Part shown: in pieces, positions 26,303-35,362 of the stretch
Layout of the letters: each line of letters begins with the position of its first letter
How positions within the stretch are numbered: the first letter of the stretch is position 1
Origin: JABWCQ01 sp964530625
Lineage (GTDB): Bacteria; Electryoneota; RPQS01
Direction: 5' to 3'
NCBI GenBank assembly: GCA_964530625.1
Contig: CAZHAK010000004.1
Span: 62,001 to 126,000, forward strand
DNA length: 64,000 bases
Notes under the pieces: model-generated
What the model saw: the letters and a program-made list of their open reading frames with translations, nothing else
Databases searched by the model: none
Told to the model about the DNA's origin: nothing
Translations under genes and position numbers: made by a program

Positions 26303-26944
26303 GTGGGCAAGTCCTTTATCGGATCCATCGCACTGCATGTGCTGTTTGTGGTCGTGCTGATCGTGGCAAGCTATGCCAAAACTGAAGTCAAGCAGCCGCT
26401 GCCCGAAGTCACCAAGGTCAAGCTCATCCGGCCCAAGATGCCGAATGTGCAAAATATCGTGCCTCAGCAACGGGAACTGAAAATCCCGGAAACCGCGCCG
26501 CCCTTGGTTCAGCCGCCCAAAAAAGAGAAAAAGCCGGAGCCGAAAAAAGAAAAGGTAATCGAGCCGCCCAAAGAAAAGAAGCCGCGTTCCAAAGAGCCCG
26601 TTCCCAAGGAACTCAAGGGGGAAGCCGGAACTCTGAAGCTTCAGCAGCCGGGCTTTGAATACGATTTTTATCTGGCGCTGATTCAATCGAAAATCGAGCG
26701 CAACTTCCGGCCGCCGCCCGGTGTGCGCGGCGAGATTATGGCCACCATCGGGTTTAGAATTTTGCGGGACGGCACCATTTCTTCGATTACGTTGGTGCAG
26801 TCTTCCGAAAATCTTTTGATAGATCAAGCGGCCGAACGGGCCGTACGTGCGGCGGGCAATCTGCCCCCGCTTCCACCTCAATACGAGCAGGGCGAATTAG
26901 GGATACACTTTGAGTTTGTTGTCAATCCGAGTACGCGTTTTTAG
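26303..26944 (+). CDS. tolA: TolA/TonB-like energy transducer
   Basis: A 213-residue protein with one N-terminal membrane helix (about 5-24), a Pro/Lys/Glu-rich linker (about 35-115, many PKKEKKPEPKKEK-type stretches) and a C-terminal TonB/TolA domain with RDGTISSITLVQSSENLLID. The linker would span the periplasm so that the C-terminal domain reaches TolB and Pal. The start is GTG 26303 with AGAGGA upstream. The linker is short beside E. coli TolA (421 residues). The last 35 bases overlap tolB. Confidence 0.88.
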   Translation: MGKSFIGSIALHVLFVVVLIVASYAKTEVKQPLPEVTKVKLIRPKMPNVQNIVPQQRELKIPETAPPLVQPPKKEKKPEPKKEKVIEPPKEKKPRSKEPVPKELKGEAGTLKLQQPGFEYDFYLALIQSKIERNFRPPPGVRGEIMATIGFRILRDGTISSITLVQSSENLLIDQAAERAVRAAGNLPPLPPQYEQGELGIHFEFVVNPSTRF

Positions 26945-28250
26945 TTTTCTCATTCTTTCGTTCGTTTGCGCAGTCTCGGCTTGGTCTCAGCAGTTTACTC
27001 TGCGCACCGAGACTGCTTCTGTCGGCAGACTCGATTTAGTGGTCTATCCCTTCACACCGAACGGCGACGCCGCCTTCATTGGCGAGTTGCCCGTTCAGTT
27101 GTCTGACTTGGTCAAGGGCGATTTGGCCTACTCCGGGTTCTTTAATATCATTGATCCCGCCGATCTGCCGCCCGACACCTCAATTCAGGTCCGGAAGGTC
27201 GGCTCGACCTTCGACACGCTGCTAACGTTTTCGGGTTCGAGTGCGGCAAGGGTGCGTGGTTCCGTTTCTGTCAGTTGGGATAAATCAGTCGCCTCGATTG
27301 CTATCTTTCAGCCGCCGTTGCGCGATCCGATTCATATGTCGGACTTCACCTTTCAGTCGGATAAAGTCCGTGACGTGGCTCACGAAATAGCCGCTTGGGT
27401 GACTCGCATGTTGACCGGTGAAGAAGGCGCGTTCTTGTCGCGCATCGCCTTTGTCGTCAAGACCGGACAAAACAAAGATCTTTGGATCATGGATTGGGAC
27501 GGCGCTGGCGCGCGCAGCCTGACCCGCGATCAAACCTTGAATATGTCGCCGACTTGGTCGCCGGACGGAAAATCGCTCTACTTCACGAGCTTCCGCAACG
27601 GCGATGCTGACATCTATCGCTATACGCTGGAAACTGGCAAAGTTTCGCCGTATGTAAAGACTCCCCGCACCGACAGCGCCCCGGCAGTCTCACTCGACGG
27701 AGAGTGGGTCGCCTATGCCTCGAGCGAGTCCGGCAACTTTGAAGTCTATCGTATGAAGCCCGATGGGTCGCAAAAAACCCAGTTAACCTTCAGCGGCAGA
27801 GACGACACTTCGCCCTCGTGGTCACCCACCGGACGCGAAATTGTCTTTACCTCAGACCGGAGCGGCAGTCCCCAAATCTATATCATGGATTTCGACGGCA
27901 TCAATGTCCGCAAACTGACTCACGCCGGCGTCTATAACGAGACCGCGCGCTGGTCACCTCGCGGCGACTTAATCGCCTATTGCAGTCGTGAAAGCGATGC
28001 CTACCCGAAGTTTCAAATCTTCACCGTTGATCCTGCCGGAGGCCGCGAACGCAGGTTAACCGAAGGCGGTAATAAGTTCGACTGCTCCTGGTCTCCCGAT
28101 GGTATGAAGATCGTCTACACCGCCTCGATCGAGGGCCGCACGTCCATCTGGACTTGCAATTGGGACGGCAGCAACGCCCGTCAGCTAACTTTCGGGCTCG
28201 AAGCTTCACAACCACAATGGGGCCCCGTGGTTCCCTTTGTTTCACCATAA
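26910..28250 (+). CDS. tolB: Tol-Pal system protein TolB
   Basis: A 446-residue periplasmic protein: signal peptide (about 1-27), an N-terminal TolB domain (YPFTPNGDAAFIGELP) and a six-bladed propeller with typical blades (SPTWSPDGKSLYFTS, SPSWSPTGREIVFTSD, CSWSPDGMKIVYT). TolB links TolA and Pal during outer-membrane constriction. The TTG start at 26910 lies inside the tolA frame; a later start would cut the signal peptide, so the 35-base overlap looks real. Confidence 0.94.
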   Translation: MSLLSIRVRVFSFLILSFVCAVSAWSQQFTLRTETASVGRLDLVVYPFTPNGDAAFIGELPVQLSDLVKGDLAYSGFFNIIDPADLPPDTSIQVRKVGSTFDTLLTFSGSSAARVRGSVSVSWDKSVASIAIFQPPLRDPIHMSDFTFQSDKVRDVAHEIAAWVTRMLTGEEGAFLSRIAFVVKTGQNKDLWIMDWDGAGARSLTRDQTLNMSPTWSPDGKSLYFTSFRNGDADIYRYTLETGKVSPYVKTPRTDSAPAVSLDGEWVAYASSESGNFEVYRMKPDGSQKTQLTFSGRDDTSPSWSPTGREIVFTSDRSGSPQIYIMDFDGINVRKLTHAGVYNETARWSPRGDLIAYCSRESDAYPKFQIFTVDPAGGRERRLTEGGNKFDCSWSPDGMKIVYTASIEGRTSIWTCNWDGSNARQLTFGLEASQPQWGPVVPFVSP

Positions 28251-28290
28251 TAAAATAAGACAATTTACTATCCCGCTCTCAGGAGAGAAC

Positions 28291-28827
28291 ATGATGACGA
28301 AGAAACTTGGTTTGATCGCTTTACTTCTTATGCTGGCTGTCGCACTCGCAGTGGCCCCCGGTTGCAAGAAGAAAATGCCTAAAGAAACCCCGCCGCCCCC
28401 CAAGGAAGTTCCCGCCGTTGAACCCGTCGTGGAAGACACCACAGGCAATGCTGAACGCGAACTCCGCGCCGAAATGGAACGCGACTTGGCTCGCATTCAG
28501 ATCGTCTACTTCGAGTATGACAAAGCCGAAATCCGTTCCGAGGGCCGCGAAAAGATTCGTGGCAACGCCGAAATCCTTCGCAAGTGGATGGATTGGACCG
28601 TTACCATCGAAGGTCATTGCGATGAACGCGGTACCAACGAGTACAACCTTGCACTTGGCGAACGCCGCGCCCGTGCCGCGCAACGCGCGCTCGAAGCGGA
28701 AGGTATCGGATCCGATCGAATTCGCACGATTAGCTATGGTGAGGAACGCCCCGCTGATCCGGGTCACACCGAGACGGCTTGGTCACGCAACCGCCGCGCT
28801 GAATTCCGCGTCGCCACCGGCAACTAA
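28291..28827 (+). CDS. pal: Peptidoglycan-associated lipoprotein Pal
   Basis: A 178-residue outer-membrane lipoprotein. The lipobox is VAPGC, then a Pro-rich linker and an OmpA-like domain with IEGHCDERGTNEYNLALGER, the peptidoglycan-binding motif including the Asp and Arg that bind meso-DAP. AGGAG precedes the ATG at 28291; the frame is open further upstream but those codons lack a ribosome site and would mask the signal sequence. It anchors the Tol machine to the cell wall. Confidence 0.96.
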   Translation: MMTKKLGLIALLLMLAVALAVAPGCKKKMPKETPPPPKEVPAVEPVVEDTTGNAERELRAEMERDLARIQIVYFEYDKAEIRSEGREKIRGNAEILRKWMDWTVTIEGHCDERGTNEYNLALGERRARAAQRALEAEGIGSDRIRTISYGEERPADPGHTETAWSRNRRAEFRVATGN

Positions 28828-28836
28828 CTTCTGCTC

Positions 28837-29574
28837 GTGCATTATTTTCGACTGGCTTTCCCGGCTCTGATTCTTCTCGCCGCGCTCTCAGGGTGCGCCA
28901 CGAGAGGTGAAGTCGTTCGCTTTCAGGAAGACACACGCTACATTCGTGAACGTGTGGATTCGATCGCGGTCGCACAAAAGACAGCACAAGCACAGATCAA
29001 AGACCTGACCGCCGATGTGCGCGAAATGCGCGCGAATTCGGAGTACGGTTCTTCAGACCTGCAGGAACGTGTCGAAACGCTCACATCGCGTCTGGATGAA
29101 ATTCTGGGCAGGCTCGACCGCTCTCTGGCTCCGTTGGAGGTTTTCCTGCGCAGTCAGTCCGGCGGCCCTGCCGGACCCGGCACCGGACCCCAGCCTGCTA
29201 TGGGCGTGGATGTTTACGATGCCGCGATGCAGGACCTAAGCCTCGGAAATTATGACTTGGCGGAAGTGGGATTCCTTTCGTTCTTGTCCAAGAACCCGAG
29301 GTCGGAGCTGGCTGACGACGCGCGATACGGACTCGCAGAAAGTTTCTATGCGCGTAAAATGTACGAAGAAGCCGCTGCTGAATACACCCGCGTGATTGAC
29401 ATGGATCCGATGGGCTGGAAAGCCCCTGCCGCCATGCTTAAGCTCGGGTTGTGTTATCGGCAATTGACTCGTATTCAGGAAGCCCGCACCATCTGGAATC
29501 AGTTGGTGCGTGATTTCCCGAAAAGCGAAGAAGCAAAAGTAGCCAGCCAGCGACTCAATGAAATGGGCCGCTGA
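28837..29574 (+). CDS. cpoB: CpoB/YbgF-like tetratricopeptide lipoprotein of the Tol cluster
   Basis: A 245-residue protein with lipobox ALSGC, a coiled-coil region (about 25-105) and C-terminal TPR repeats (YDAAMQDLSLGNYDLAEVGF and later AAMLKLGLCYRQL). This layout matches CpoB/YbgF, which coordinates peptidoglycan synthesis with Tol-driven constriction; the lipoprotein signal differs from the soluble E. coli form. Start is GTG 28837, nine bases after pal. Confidence 0.9.
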   Translation: MHYFRLAFPALILLAALSGCATRGEVVRFQEDTRYIRERVDSIAVAQKTAQAQIKDLTADVREMRANSEYGSSDLQERVETLTSRLDEILGRLDRSLAPLEVFLRSQSGGPAGPGTGPQPAMGVDVYDAAMQDLSLGNYDLAEVGFLSFLSKNPRSELADDARYGLAESFYARKMYEEAAAEYTRVIDMDPMGWKAPAAMLKLGLCYRQLTRIQEARTIWNQLVRDFPKSEEAKVASQRLNEMGR

Positions 29575-29599
29575 GTTCTGTTTTGAGTTGGAATGTCAT

Positions 29600-29624
29600 C
29601 GCCCCGTCCTGAAGAGACGGGGCG
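29600..29624. repeat. Hairpin after cpoB
   Basis: CGCCCCGTC-CTGAAGA-GACGGGGCG is a perfect nine-base-pair stem 25 bases after cpoB. No U-run follows it, so it may be a dispersed palindrome or a weak terminator. It lies upstream of the chosen start of the next gene. Confidence 0.6.
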
Positions 29625-29646
29625 ACTTGTTAAAGACCTATCGGTT

Positions 29647-30738
29647 ATGAGCAACGCATCCTCGCATCACAACGGCATTCATAACTTGCGCAAACGGTTT
29701 ATTGCCGTTGCCATGCTTGTGCTGATCGGCGCGTTCCTGTATGTCGTCTCGTCAATGCTCTTAGGGGCCGTCGGCGGACTCTTGCTCTGGGCCATGTCAC
29801 GTGGCATGTATGAGCGCATTCTGAAGTGGACCCACGGACGAAAAAATCTCGCCGCAGGATTGTCCGTCGTCGCGATCCTCTTTCTCGTCATTGGCCCCGT
29901 CGTCTCGATTCTGACTCTGATGGTCAATGACGCTGTCAACCTGACCGAGCAAGCAATTGTGTTCTTCAACAAATTGAAACCGCGCATTGATTCCCTGTTG
30001 AGCGAACTCGTAAACGGACAATCTCCAAGCTTCTTGGGTTTCGAACTTGATATTGAAGTGGCCGTCGAAAAAATGCAGGAATTTTCCGGCACCGCCGTGC
30101 AGTTCATCGTCATGGCCATGCAGAAAACCGCCGGAGGCGTAGCCAGCGCCTTCGTGCAAATCTTTGTCATGCTCTACACGCTGTTCTTCTGCTACACCGA
30201 TGGACAGCGTTTTATCGATTGGCTGAAAGAACTTGTCCCTCTGTCTCCTCACGAGACGGACAGACTCTTTACTAAATTCTTTGATACTTCCATCACGACA
30301 CTGAAAGCCCTCGGCATCATCGGCGTTGTTCAAGGAGCGCTGGGCGGCTTCGCGTTCTGGGTCTGCGGAATTCCCTCGCCCTTCTTCTGGACTGTTCTGC
30401 TCGTCTTTGCCACGGTTATTCCCGTCGTCGGCGCACAAATTATCATCGTTCCAGCCAGCATCGCACTCATGCTGTTTGGCGATGTCGCCTATGGAATTGG
30501 ATTGCTGCTCTGGAGCGGTGTGGTCATCGCCAACATCGATAACTTATTGCGACCCTATCTTGTCGGACGTGCGGTGCAGCTTCACGAACTGATTGTTTTC
30601 TTAACCACCTTCGGCGGACTTGTGGCCTTCGGCTTCTGGGGTTTCCTGATCGGCCCCGTCATCGCATCGCTCTTGAAAGTCCTGGCGGAACTCTATATCG
30701 AGTCCAACGCCCCGCCGCCACAAACGGTACAAACGTAA
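29647..30738 (+). CDS. AI-2E/PerM family permease
   Basis: A 363-residue polytopic membrane protein of the AI-2E transporter (PerM/YdiK/TqsA) family. Helices cluster at both ends, with the family pattern FWTVLLVFATVIPVVGAQII and the C-terminal GGLVAFGFWGFLIGPVIA. Members are linked to signal export or ion/proton antiport, but the substrate cannot be deduced. I use ATG 29647 because upstream in-frame codons pass through the hairpin at 29600. It is followed at once by a strong terminator that closes the tol gene run. Confidence 0.87.
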   Translation: MSNASSHHNGIHNLRKRFIAVAMLVLIGAFLYVVSSMLLGAVGGLLLWAMSRGMYERILKWTHGRKNLAAGLSVVAILFLVIGPVVSILTLMVNDAVNLTEQAIVFFNKLKPRIDSLLSELVNGQSPSFLGFELDIEVAVEKMQEFSGTAVQFIVMAMQKTAGGVASAFVQIFVMLYTLFFCYTDGQRFIDWLKELVPLSPHETDRLFTKFFDTSITTLKALGIIGVVQGALGGFAFWVCGIPSPFFWTVLLVFATVIPVVGAQIIIVPASIALMLFGDVAYGIGLLLWSGVVIANIDNLLRPYLVGRAVQLHELIVFLTTFGGLVAFGFWGFLIGPVIASLLKVLAELYIESNAPPPQTVQT

Positions 30739-30740
30739 AC

Positions 30741-30773
30741 AAAAAACGCCCGGCGCAAAGCCGGGCGTTTTTT
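30741..30773. terminator. Rho-independent terminator
   Basis: AAAAAACGCCCGGC-GCAAA-GCCGGGCGTTTTTT is a perfect 14-base-pair stem with U-tracts on both strands. It can end both the permease transcript and the converging DUF502 transcript. Confidence 0.95.
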
Positions 30774-30788
30774 CGCAGTCTGTCTCTG

Positions 30789-31445
30789 CTACTGATGTCT
30801 CTCTGGAAATATCGTCCCACCCGATACAATCAGCTTGAACGCCTCATCCGTCGTCAAATCCAACTTGATGGTATCCTCTTCCGGCACGAATAACAAATAT
30901 CCTGAAGTCGGATTGGGCGTTGTCGGCAAAAAAATGTGCAGCATCTTGACGTCCCTCTTCAGCATCGTGCTTTCCGCCGTTACAAACCCGATGGCCCACG
31001 AATTCGCAATCGGAAACTGCGTCGCCACCACGCCGCGAAAACTCTTCTTGTCCCCGAAAAACGCTTCTAAAAGTTTGCGAACCGATCCATAGATATCGCT
31101 GACGACCGGAATGCGATTCAAAATCCTGTCCACTAAGCTGTAGAGCCGCTGCCCGAGCACGCGCTGCACGATAAATCCGATCAAAGCGATCAGCAGAACC
31201 GTCACGACAAACGCCACAAGGTCGGACATGATCCCCACGAGCCTCGAGGCTTCGTCCATCTTCAAGACCTCGACCGCTCCATAGCGCACGTAAGGCGACA
31301 GCATCCCGCCCAACAACCGCACAATCAACAAAATGATATAGACCGTCAGCCAAAGCGGAGCCAAAATGAACAATCCCGTCGTGAATGCCCGACGGAATTT
31401 TCTTGCGCGCGAAACTTTTTCTTGTGGTTGCGTTGGATTTGCCAT
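30789..31445 (-). CDS. DUF502 family membrane protein
   Basis: A 218-residue inner-membrane protein with helices near 20-45 and 75-100. The family features include the N-terminal TGLFILAPLWLTVYII, the middle RIPVVSDIYGSVRKL, and the C-terminal FLPTTPNPTSGYLLFVP. DUF502 proteins are widespread in Gram-negative bacteria; a role in membrane transport or envelope homeostasis has been suggested but the function is not established. It probably follows enolase and ftsB on one transcript. Confidence 0.9.
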   Translation of the reverse strand: MANPTQPQEKVSRARKFRRAFTTGLFILAPLWLTVYIILLIVRLLGGMLSPYVRYGAVEVLKMDEASRLVGIMSDLVAFVVTVLLIALIGFIVQRVLGQRLYSLVDRILNRIPVVSDIYGSVRKLLEAFFGDKKSFRGVVATQFPIANSWAIGFVTAESTMLKRDVKMLHIFLPTTPNPTSGYLLFVPEEDTIKLDLTTDEAFKLIVSGGTIFPERHQ

Positions 31446-31490
31446 AAATAACTGCGCCCGGAATTCAGACTTCTCGGGCGCTAAAGGTTC

Positions 31491-31808
31491 TTAGTGACTT
31501 ACTGAGTCCACCGGGACCGTCTTTACCTTCCACAAATATTCGTCTTCACCGACCAGACCGTAGCGACGTGCCGCAAGCTCAAGCGCCGCCTCGTCTTTGC
31601 GCTCCACCGCCGCTAAATACGTGCTCAATTCCTCTTTGAGAATCTCGCGCTCGGCAATCTCAAGCTTCTGGCGATTGTATGTGTCGCGAATCCCGTTGGC
31701 CTCGCGCACTCCGCCCTCACCGAAATAATACCACAACCCGAAACTCAGGACGGTCGCGCCCAACAAAGAGTAAGCGGTGATGCGGCGAACTTTGCGCCAG
31801 TTTGCCAT
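31491..31808 (-). CDS. ftsB: FtsB/DivIC-like septum formation initiator
   Basis: A 105-residue bitopic protein: a short cytoplasmic N-terminus, one membrane helix (about 12-28), then a periplasmic coiled coil (about 35-70) and a short tail ending ARRYGLVGEDEYLWKV. This is the FtsB/DivIC layout; these proteins join FtsL and FtsQ in the divisome. The gene starts five bases after the enolase stop, an enolase-ftsB adjacency seen in many bacteria and supporting the call. Confidence 0.85.
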   Translation of the reverse strand: MANWRKVRRITAYSLLGATVLSFGLWYYFGEGGVREANGIRDTYNRQKLEIAEREILKEELSTYLAAVERKDEAALELAARRYGLVGEDEYLWKVKTVPVDSVSH

Positions 31809-31812
31809 CAGG

Positions 31813-33090
31813 TTACCTCCGCATCGCGCCGAAGTACAGTGCCTCGTCTCCGAGGTCGTCTTCGATGCGCAGCAGTTGATTGTATTTCGCCATGCGATCA
31901 GTTCGCGACGCGCTGCCCGTCTTGATCATCCCGCAGCCGCAAGCCACGGCCAAGTCGGCGATGGTCGTGTCTTCGCTCTCGCCGCTGCGATGCGACACCA
32001 TTTGCGTATAGCCATGCCGGCGCGCCAAATCAATCGTGTCCATTGTTTCCGAAAGCGAGCCAACTTGATTCAGCTTAATCAAAATTGAGTTGCCGACATT
32101 CTGCTGAATCCCTTTAGCCAGCAAACCTACCTGCGTCACAAACAAATCGTCGCCGACTAATTGCACCTGCTTGCCCAGCGTCTTCGTCAAATGCTTCCAG
32201 CCGTCCCAATCGTTTTCACCTAATCCGTCTTCAATCGAAATAATCGGATAGTCGCGGCAAAGCTGCGCGTAATAATCCGTTATCTCAGCTGCCGTCAAAA
32301 CTTTGCCTTCACAAGTAAGATTATACTTGCCCGTCTTCTTGTCAAAAAATTCCGACGCCGCGCAATCCAAAGCAATGGAAATATGCTCGCCCGGCTTATA
32401 TCCCGCCGCCTCAATCGCCGACAAGATGGCATCCAGTGCGGCGCGATGTGATTCCAAATTCGGAGCAAACCCGCCCTCGTCGCCGACGTTGGTCGAGTGC
32501 CCCTTCTTCTTCAGCACTTTCTTCAAATGATGAAAGGTCTCCACTCCCGCCCGCAAGCCTTCACGGAACTCGTCAAATCCACGCGGCACTATCATGAACT
32601 CCTGAAAGTCGAGCGGATTGTCCGCATGTGCGCCGCCGTTGATCACATTCATAAACGGCACCGGCAAAATCTTTGCCCCCACACCGCCAAGATACATGTA
32701 AAACGGCAAATTCACCGAATCCGCCGCCGCGTGAGCATTCGCCAAACTGACGGCTAATATCGTGTTCGCACCCAATTTTTCTTTGTTCGCCGTGCCGTCC
32801 ATCTCCAACAGCATCGTATCCACTTCCTGCTGATAGATCGCGTCCATTCCGATCAATTCTTCCGCGATCTTCTCGTTCACAATCGCCACCGCGTCAAGCA
32901 CACCCTTGCCCATATAGCGATTCTCGTCGCCGTCTCTAAGCTCAAGCGCTTCATGCTCGCCCGTGGACGCTCCCGACGGCACGATGGCGCGACCGAACGC
33001 TCCGTCTTCTAATATGACCTCTACTTCTATGGTGGGATTGCCGCGCGAGTCTAAAACCTCGCGAGCGTAGATGCTGGATATTTCTGACAT
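31813..33090 (-). CDS. eno: Enolase (phosphopyruvate hydratase)
   Basis: A 425-residue enolase converting 2-phosphoglycerate to phosphoenolpyruvate. The signatures include AREVLDSRGNPTIEVEV, GASTGEHEALELRDG, VGDDLFVTQ and MVSHRSGESEDTTIADLAVA, with IKTGSASRTDR near the end. Length is normal. It heads the eno-ftsB-DUF502 set and belongs to glycolysis; some enolases also join the RNA degradosome. Confidence 0.97.
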   Translation of the reverse strand: MSEISSIYAREVLDSRGNPTIEVEVILEDGAFGRAIVPSGASTGEHEALELRDGDENRYMGKGVLDAVAIVNEKIAEELIGMDAIYQQEVDTMLLEMDGTANKEKLGANTILAVSLANAHAAADSVNLPFYMYLGGVGAKILPVPFMNVINGGAHADNPLDFQEFMIVPRGFDEFREGLRAGVETFHHLKKVLKKKGHSTNVGDEGGFAPNLESHRAALDAILSAIEAAGYKPGEHISIALDCAASEFFDKKTGKYNLTCEGKVLTAAEITDYYAQLCRDYPIISIEDGLGENDWDGWKHLTKTLGKQVQLVGDDLFVTQVGLLAKGIQQNVGNSILIKLNQVGSLSETMDTIDLARRHGYTQMVSHRSGESEDTTIADLAVACGCGMIKTGSASRTDRMAKYNQLLRIEDDLGDEALYFGAMRR

Positions 33091-33154
33091 GCTGATGTAG
33101 ATGCGTTAAGTGATGTGAAATTGAATATACGAAGCCTTTTCTGAAGTCGCAAGG

Positions 33155-33451
33155 CTAAAGCGCCGGATCATCTGCCTCTTCAACCGGTTCGCCGCTCTCC
33201 GTATCGCCCAGGATGGATTCATAAATCTCAAGCGCGCGGCTATAAAATTCCTCCGGCACCTGAACCCGCCAGGATTTCCCGAGCGTTTCCGTTCCCGTCA
33301 CCACACCAAGTCCGCCGCTGGAAAGATCCGTCTTGACAAGATTCGGAATTCCCTCTTTGTCCAAGACTTCCGTCACCATCGCTACCCACACTCCACCGGC
33401 CAGCGCGGGCAAAGGTTGCCAGCTTCCGTAGGATTTTACGTCGTCACTCAT
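33155..33451 (-). CDS. DUF2007-like small protein
   Basis: A 98-residue acidic protein. VWVAMVTEVLDKEGIPNLVK and the later WRVQVPEEFYSRALEI resemble DUF2007 (putative signal-transducing protein) domains, which have a short ferredoxin-like fold. AAGGGG sits seven bases before the ATG at 33451; an ATG two codons earlier is too close to it. The gene overlaps the end of the OB-HD gene by eight bases, so the two are probably coupled. Function unknown. Confidence 0.7.
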   Translation of the reverse strand: MSDDVKSYGSWQPLPALAGGVWVAMVTEVLDKEGIPNLVKTDLSSGGLGVVTGTETLGKSWRVQVPEEFYSRALEIYESILGDTESGEPVEEADDPAL

Positions 33452-34448
33452 ACTCATTCCCCTTGTTAATTTCGTCCGGTGATCGAAAATAAAAAAATCG
33501 CTCCATCAATCGCTGATAATCCGAAAACTCCTGCGTCTCCGGAGTCCGCGCGCGAACCTGTTCAAAGGCACTCACGCGGCTGTCCAGTTCGTCCAAATAG
33601 TGCAGCACCAGCGCTTCCAGCGTCATCGGCTTAATCGGAGAACCCTTCTCCGGTTCACCCTGATGCGAAAGCACCAAATGCAAAAGCTGCTTTCTAAGCT
33701 CTGCGGGAAAGCCCTCAATTCCGCGAATTCGCTCTTCAATCAGCAGCGTGCCCTGCGTGATATGGCCCAGCAAACGGCCTTCGCTGGTGTAGTCGGGAGC
33801 CGGATTAAACTCCAGTTCGAAAACTTTCCCGATGTCGTGCAGCAGCGTTCCCGCAATCAACAAGTCCCGATGTAACTGCGGATAGCGCAGGCAGGCGTTC
33901 TCCGCAAGTTTCGCCATCGAGAGCGTGTGCTCAGCCAGTCCGCCCACGGTCGAATGATGCCAGTTCTTGCCGCCCGGTGTTTCCAGAAATTTCTTGCGCA
34001 GTCCTAAATCGTCGAACACGCTCAACAGCAACTGATGCAGATACGGCTCCTTGACCGTCTCCACAAGCTCCATCAATTGCTCGTTGGCTTTCGTGGCAGA
34101 CAAAGCCGAGTGCGGCAAAAAATTGCGGCGATCCGGTACCTCTTGCTCCGTCGCTTTGCGCAGCACCGAAATTACCAGCCCCGGAGTGTTATTGTAAATA
34201 TCCAAGCGGCCATCCACAAACACCGCGTCGCCGGCTTGAAGCGATTCCAGCGCGTCCTCAAATCCTTCCCACATCTTGCCGTCCAGCTTGGCCGTGCTGT
34301 CCAGAAGCTCTACGATGAGAAAAAGCTCCCCGTTCTTCTTCGGACGGGTTTCGATCTTCGCCAAGAGATAAAACCCTTGCACATGATCGTTCGCCGAGTA
34401 GTTGCGAACCACTTTCAAATCGGGAGTCGTGGCCAGTGTGATCGTCAT
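33444..34448 (-). CDS. OB-fold plus HD-domain phosphohydrolase/exoribonuclease (YhaM-like)
   Basis: A 334-residue protein. Residues 15-100 look like an OB-fold nucleic-acid domain (ELFLIVELLDSTAKLDGKMW) and residues 165-300 an HD domain with metal ligands His174 (LAEHTLSM), His204-Asp205 (LLHDIGKVFE) and later LVLSHQGEPEKGSP and LHYLDELDSR. This matches YhaM/CbfA-type 3'-5' exoribonucleases that trim RNA and single-stranded DNA. It begins one base after the TPR gene and ends inside the DUF2007-like gene. Confidence 0.88.
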   Translation of the reverse strand: MTITLATTPDLKVVRNYSANDHVQGFYLLAKIETRPKKNGELFLIVELLDSTAKLDGKMWEGFEDALESLQAGDAVFVDGRLDIYNNTPGLVISVLRKATEQEVPDRRNFLPHSALSATKANEQLMELVETVKEPYLHQLLLSVFDDLGLRKKFLETPGGKNWHHSTVGGLAEHTLSMAKLAENACLRYPQLHRDLLIAGTLLHDIGKVFELEFNPAPDYTSEGRLLGHITQGTLLIEERIRGIEGFPAELRKQLLHLVLSHQGEPEKGSPIKPMTLEALVLHYLDELDSRVSAFEQVRARTPETQEFSDYQRLMERFFYFRSPDEINKGNEYE

Positions 34449-34449
34449 G

Positions 34450-35343
34450 CTATTCGCACTCTTTCAGCCGCTTGTCAATCTCATCGAAATCCGCTTGCGG
34501 ACGACCCGCTTCACGCGCCAGCACCGACATAATCATCAATTCATACTTCGCCATCCCGCGCTTGTTCGAAGCTTCCAAAGCGTTCGCTTCCGCTAAATGA
34601 CTTGCCCACTGCAAATACACATCGGCCAGTGTATAATGCGCCCAACCCGCGCGAAAATCCTTTTTCTCGCCGGTCATATTCTCCCACTCTTCCCAAGCGG
34701 CCAGCGCGGCTTGCGCTCTTTCCTGCGCTTCATCAAAGTTGCGCAGTTCGGATAATGTCCCCGCCAAGTTATTATTGCTGGTCGCCTGCGCTCTCGTGCG
34801 GGCCACCGGATCAACAATCTGATCGGCCACCTGTATACTTTGCCGAAGCGTACGCTCCGACTCTGCCCAGTCTTTCAAGAAATAGCAGTCTACGTCAATA
34901 CTGATCAAACAATCATGCTCTTCTTCGGCCGATCCAAACCGTTGCGCAAGATCAAGCGCGATGAAGTGTTTCTTGCGAGAATCGTTATAGTGTCCGCGCT
35001 TGCGATCAATCAATCCAAGTTTGCGCTCAACACGCGACAAAAGCCGGCCCGCTTCCGCTTCATTGCTTATCTCTTTTGCCTTCGCTGCGGCCTTCGTAAG
35101 CGTCGCTTCGGCGGAGTCCAGTTTCCCCTGACCGATCGCCACCAGCCCCTGCAAATATCCGTGCCAGACGAAATCGGACGGGGTCTTCAAATCCACCCGC
35201 AACGAAACGAGCGCTTCATCGAAGCGCTCATTGTCTATAGCTTCCTGAGCACGCTTGGCCCACGGATGGCCTTCCAGCAATCCCTGCGGTCTACCGGCCC
35301 AAGCAGTTGTCGTCAACAAAAAAATCAGTCCCCAAATGATCAT
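34450..35343 (-). CDS. Secreted or periplasmic TPR protein
   Basis: A 297-residue protein with a signal peptide (MIIWGLIFLLTTTAWA) and helical repeats of TPR type (for example ERFDEALVSLRVDLKTPSD and NNLAGTLSELRNFDEAQERA). TPRs bind protein partners; no enzymatic domain is present. It shares the minus strand and close spacing with the OB-HD gene and starts about 20 bases after the barrel gene, but no functional link is evident. Confidence 0.75.
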   Translation of the reverse strand: MIIWGLIFLLTTTAWAGRPQGLLEGHPWAKRAQEAIDNERFDEALVSLRVDLKTPSDFVWHGYLQGLVAIGQGKLDSAEATLTKAAAKAKEISNEAEAGRLLSRVERKLGLIDRKRGHYNDSRKKHFIALDLAQRFGSAEEEHDCLISIDVDCYFLKDWAESERTLRQSIQVADQIVDPVARTRAQATSNNNLAGTLSELRNFDEAQERAQAALAAWEEWENMTGEKKDFRAGWAHYTLADVYLQWASHLAEANALEASNKRGMAKYELMIMSVLAREAGRPQADFDEIDKRLKECE

Positions 35344-35362
35344 GGAGTATTTTCTGCAGAGG

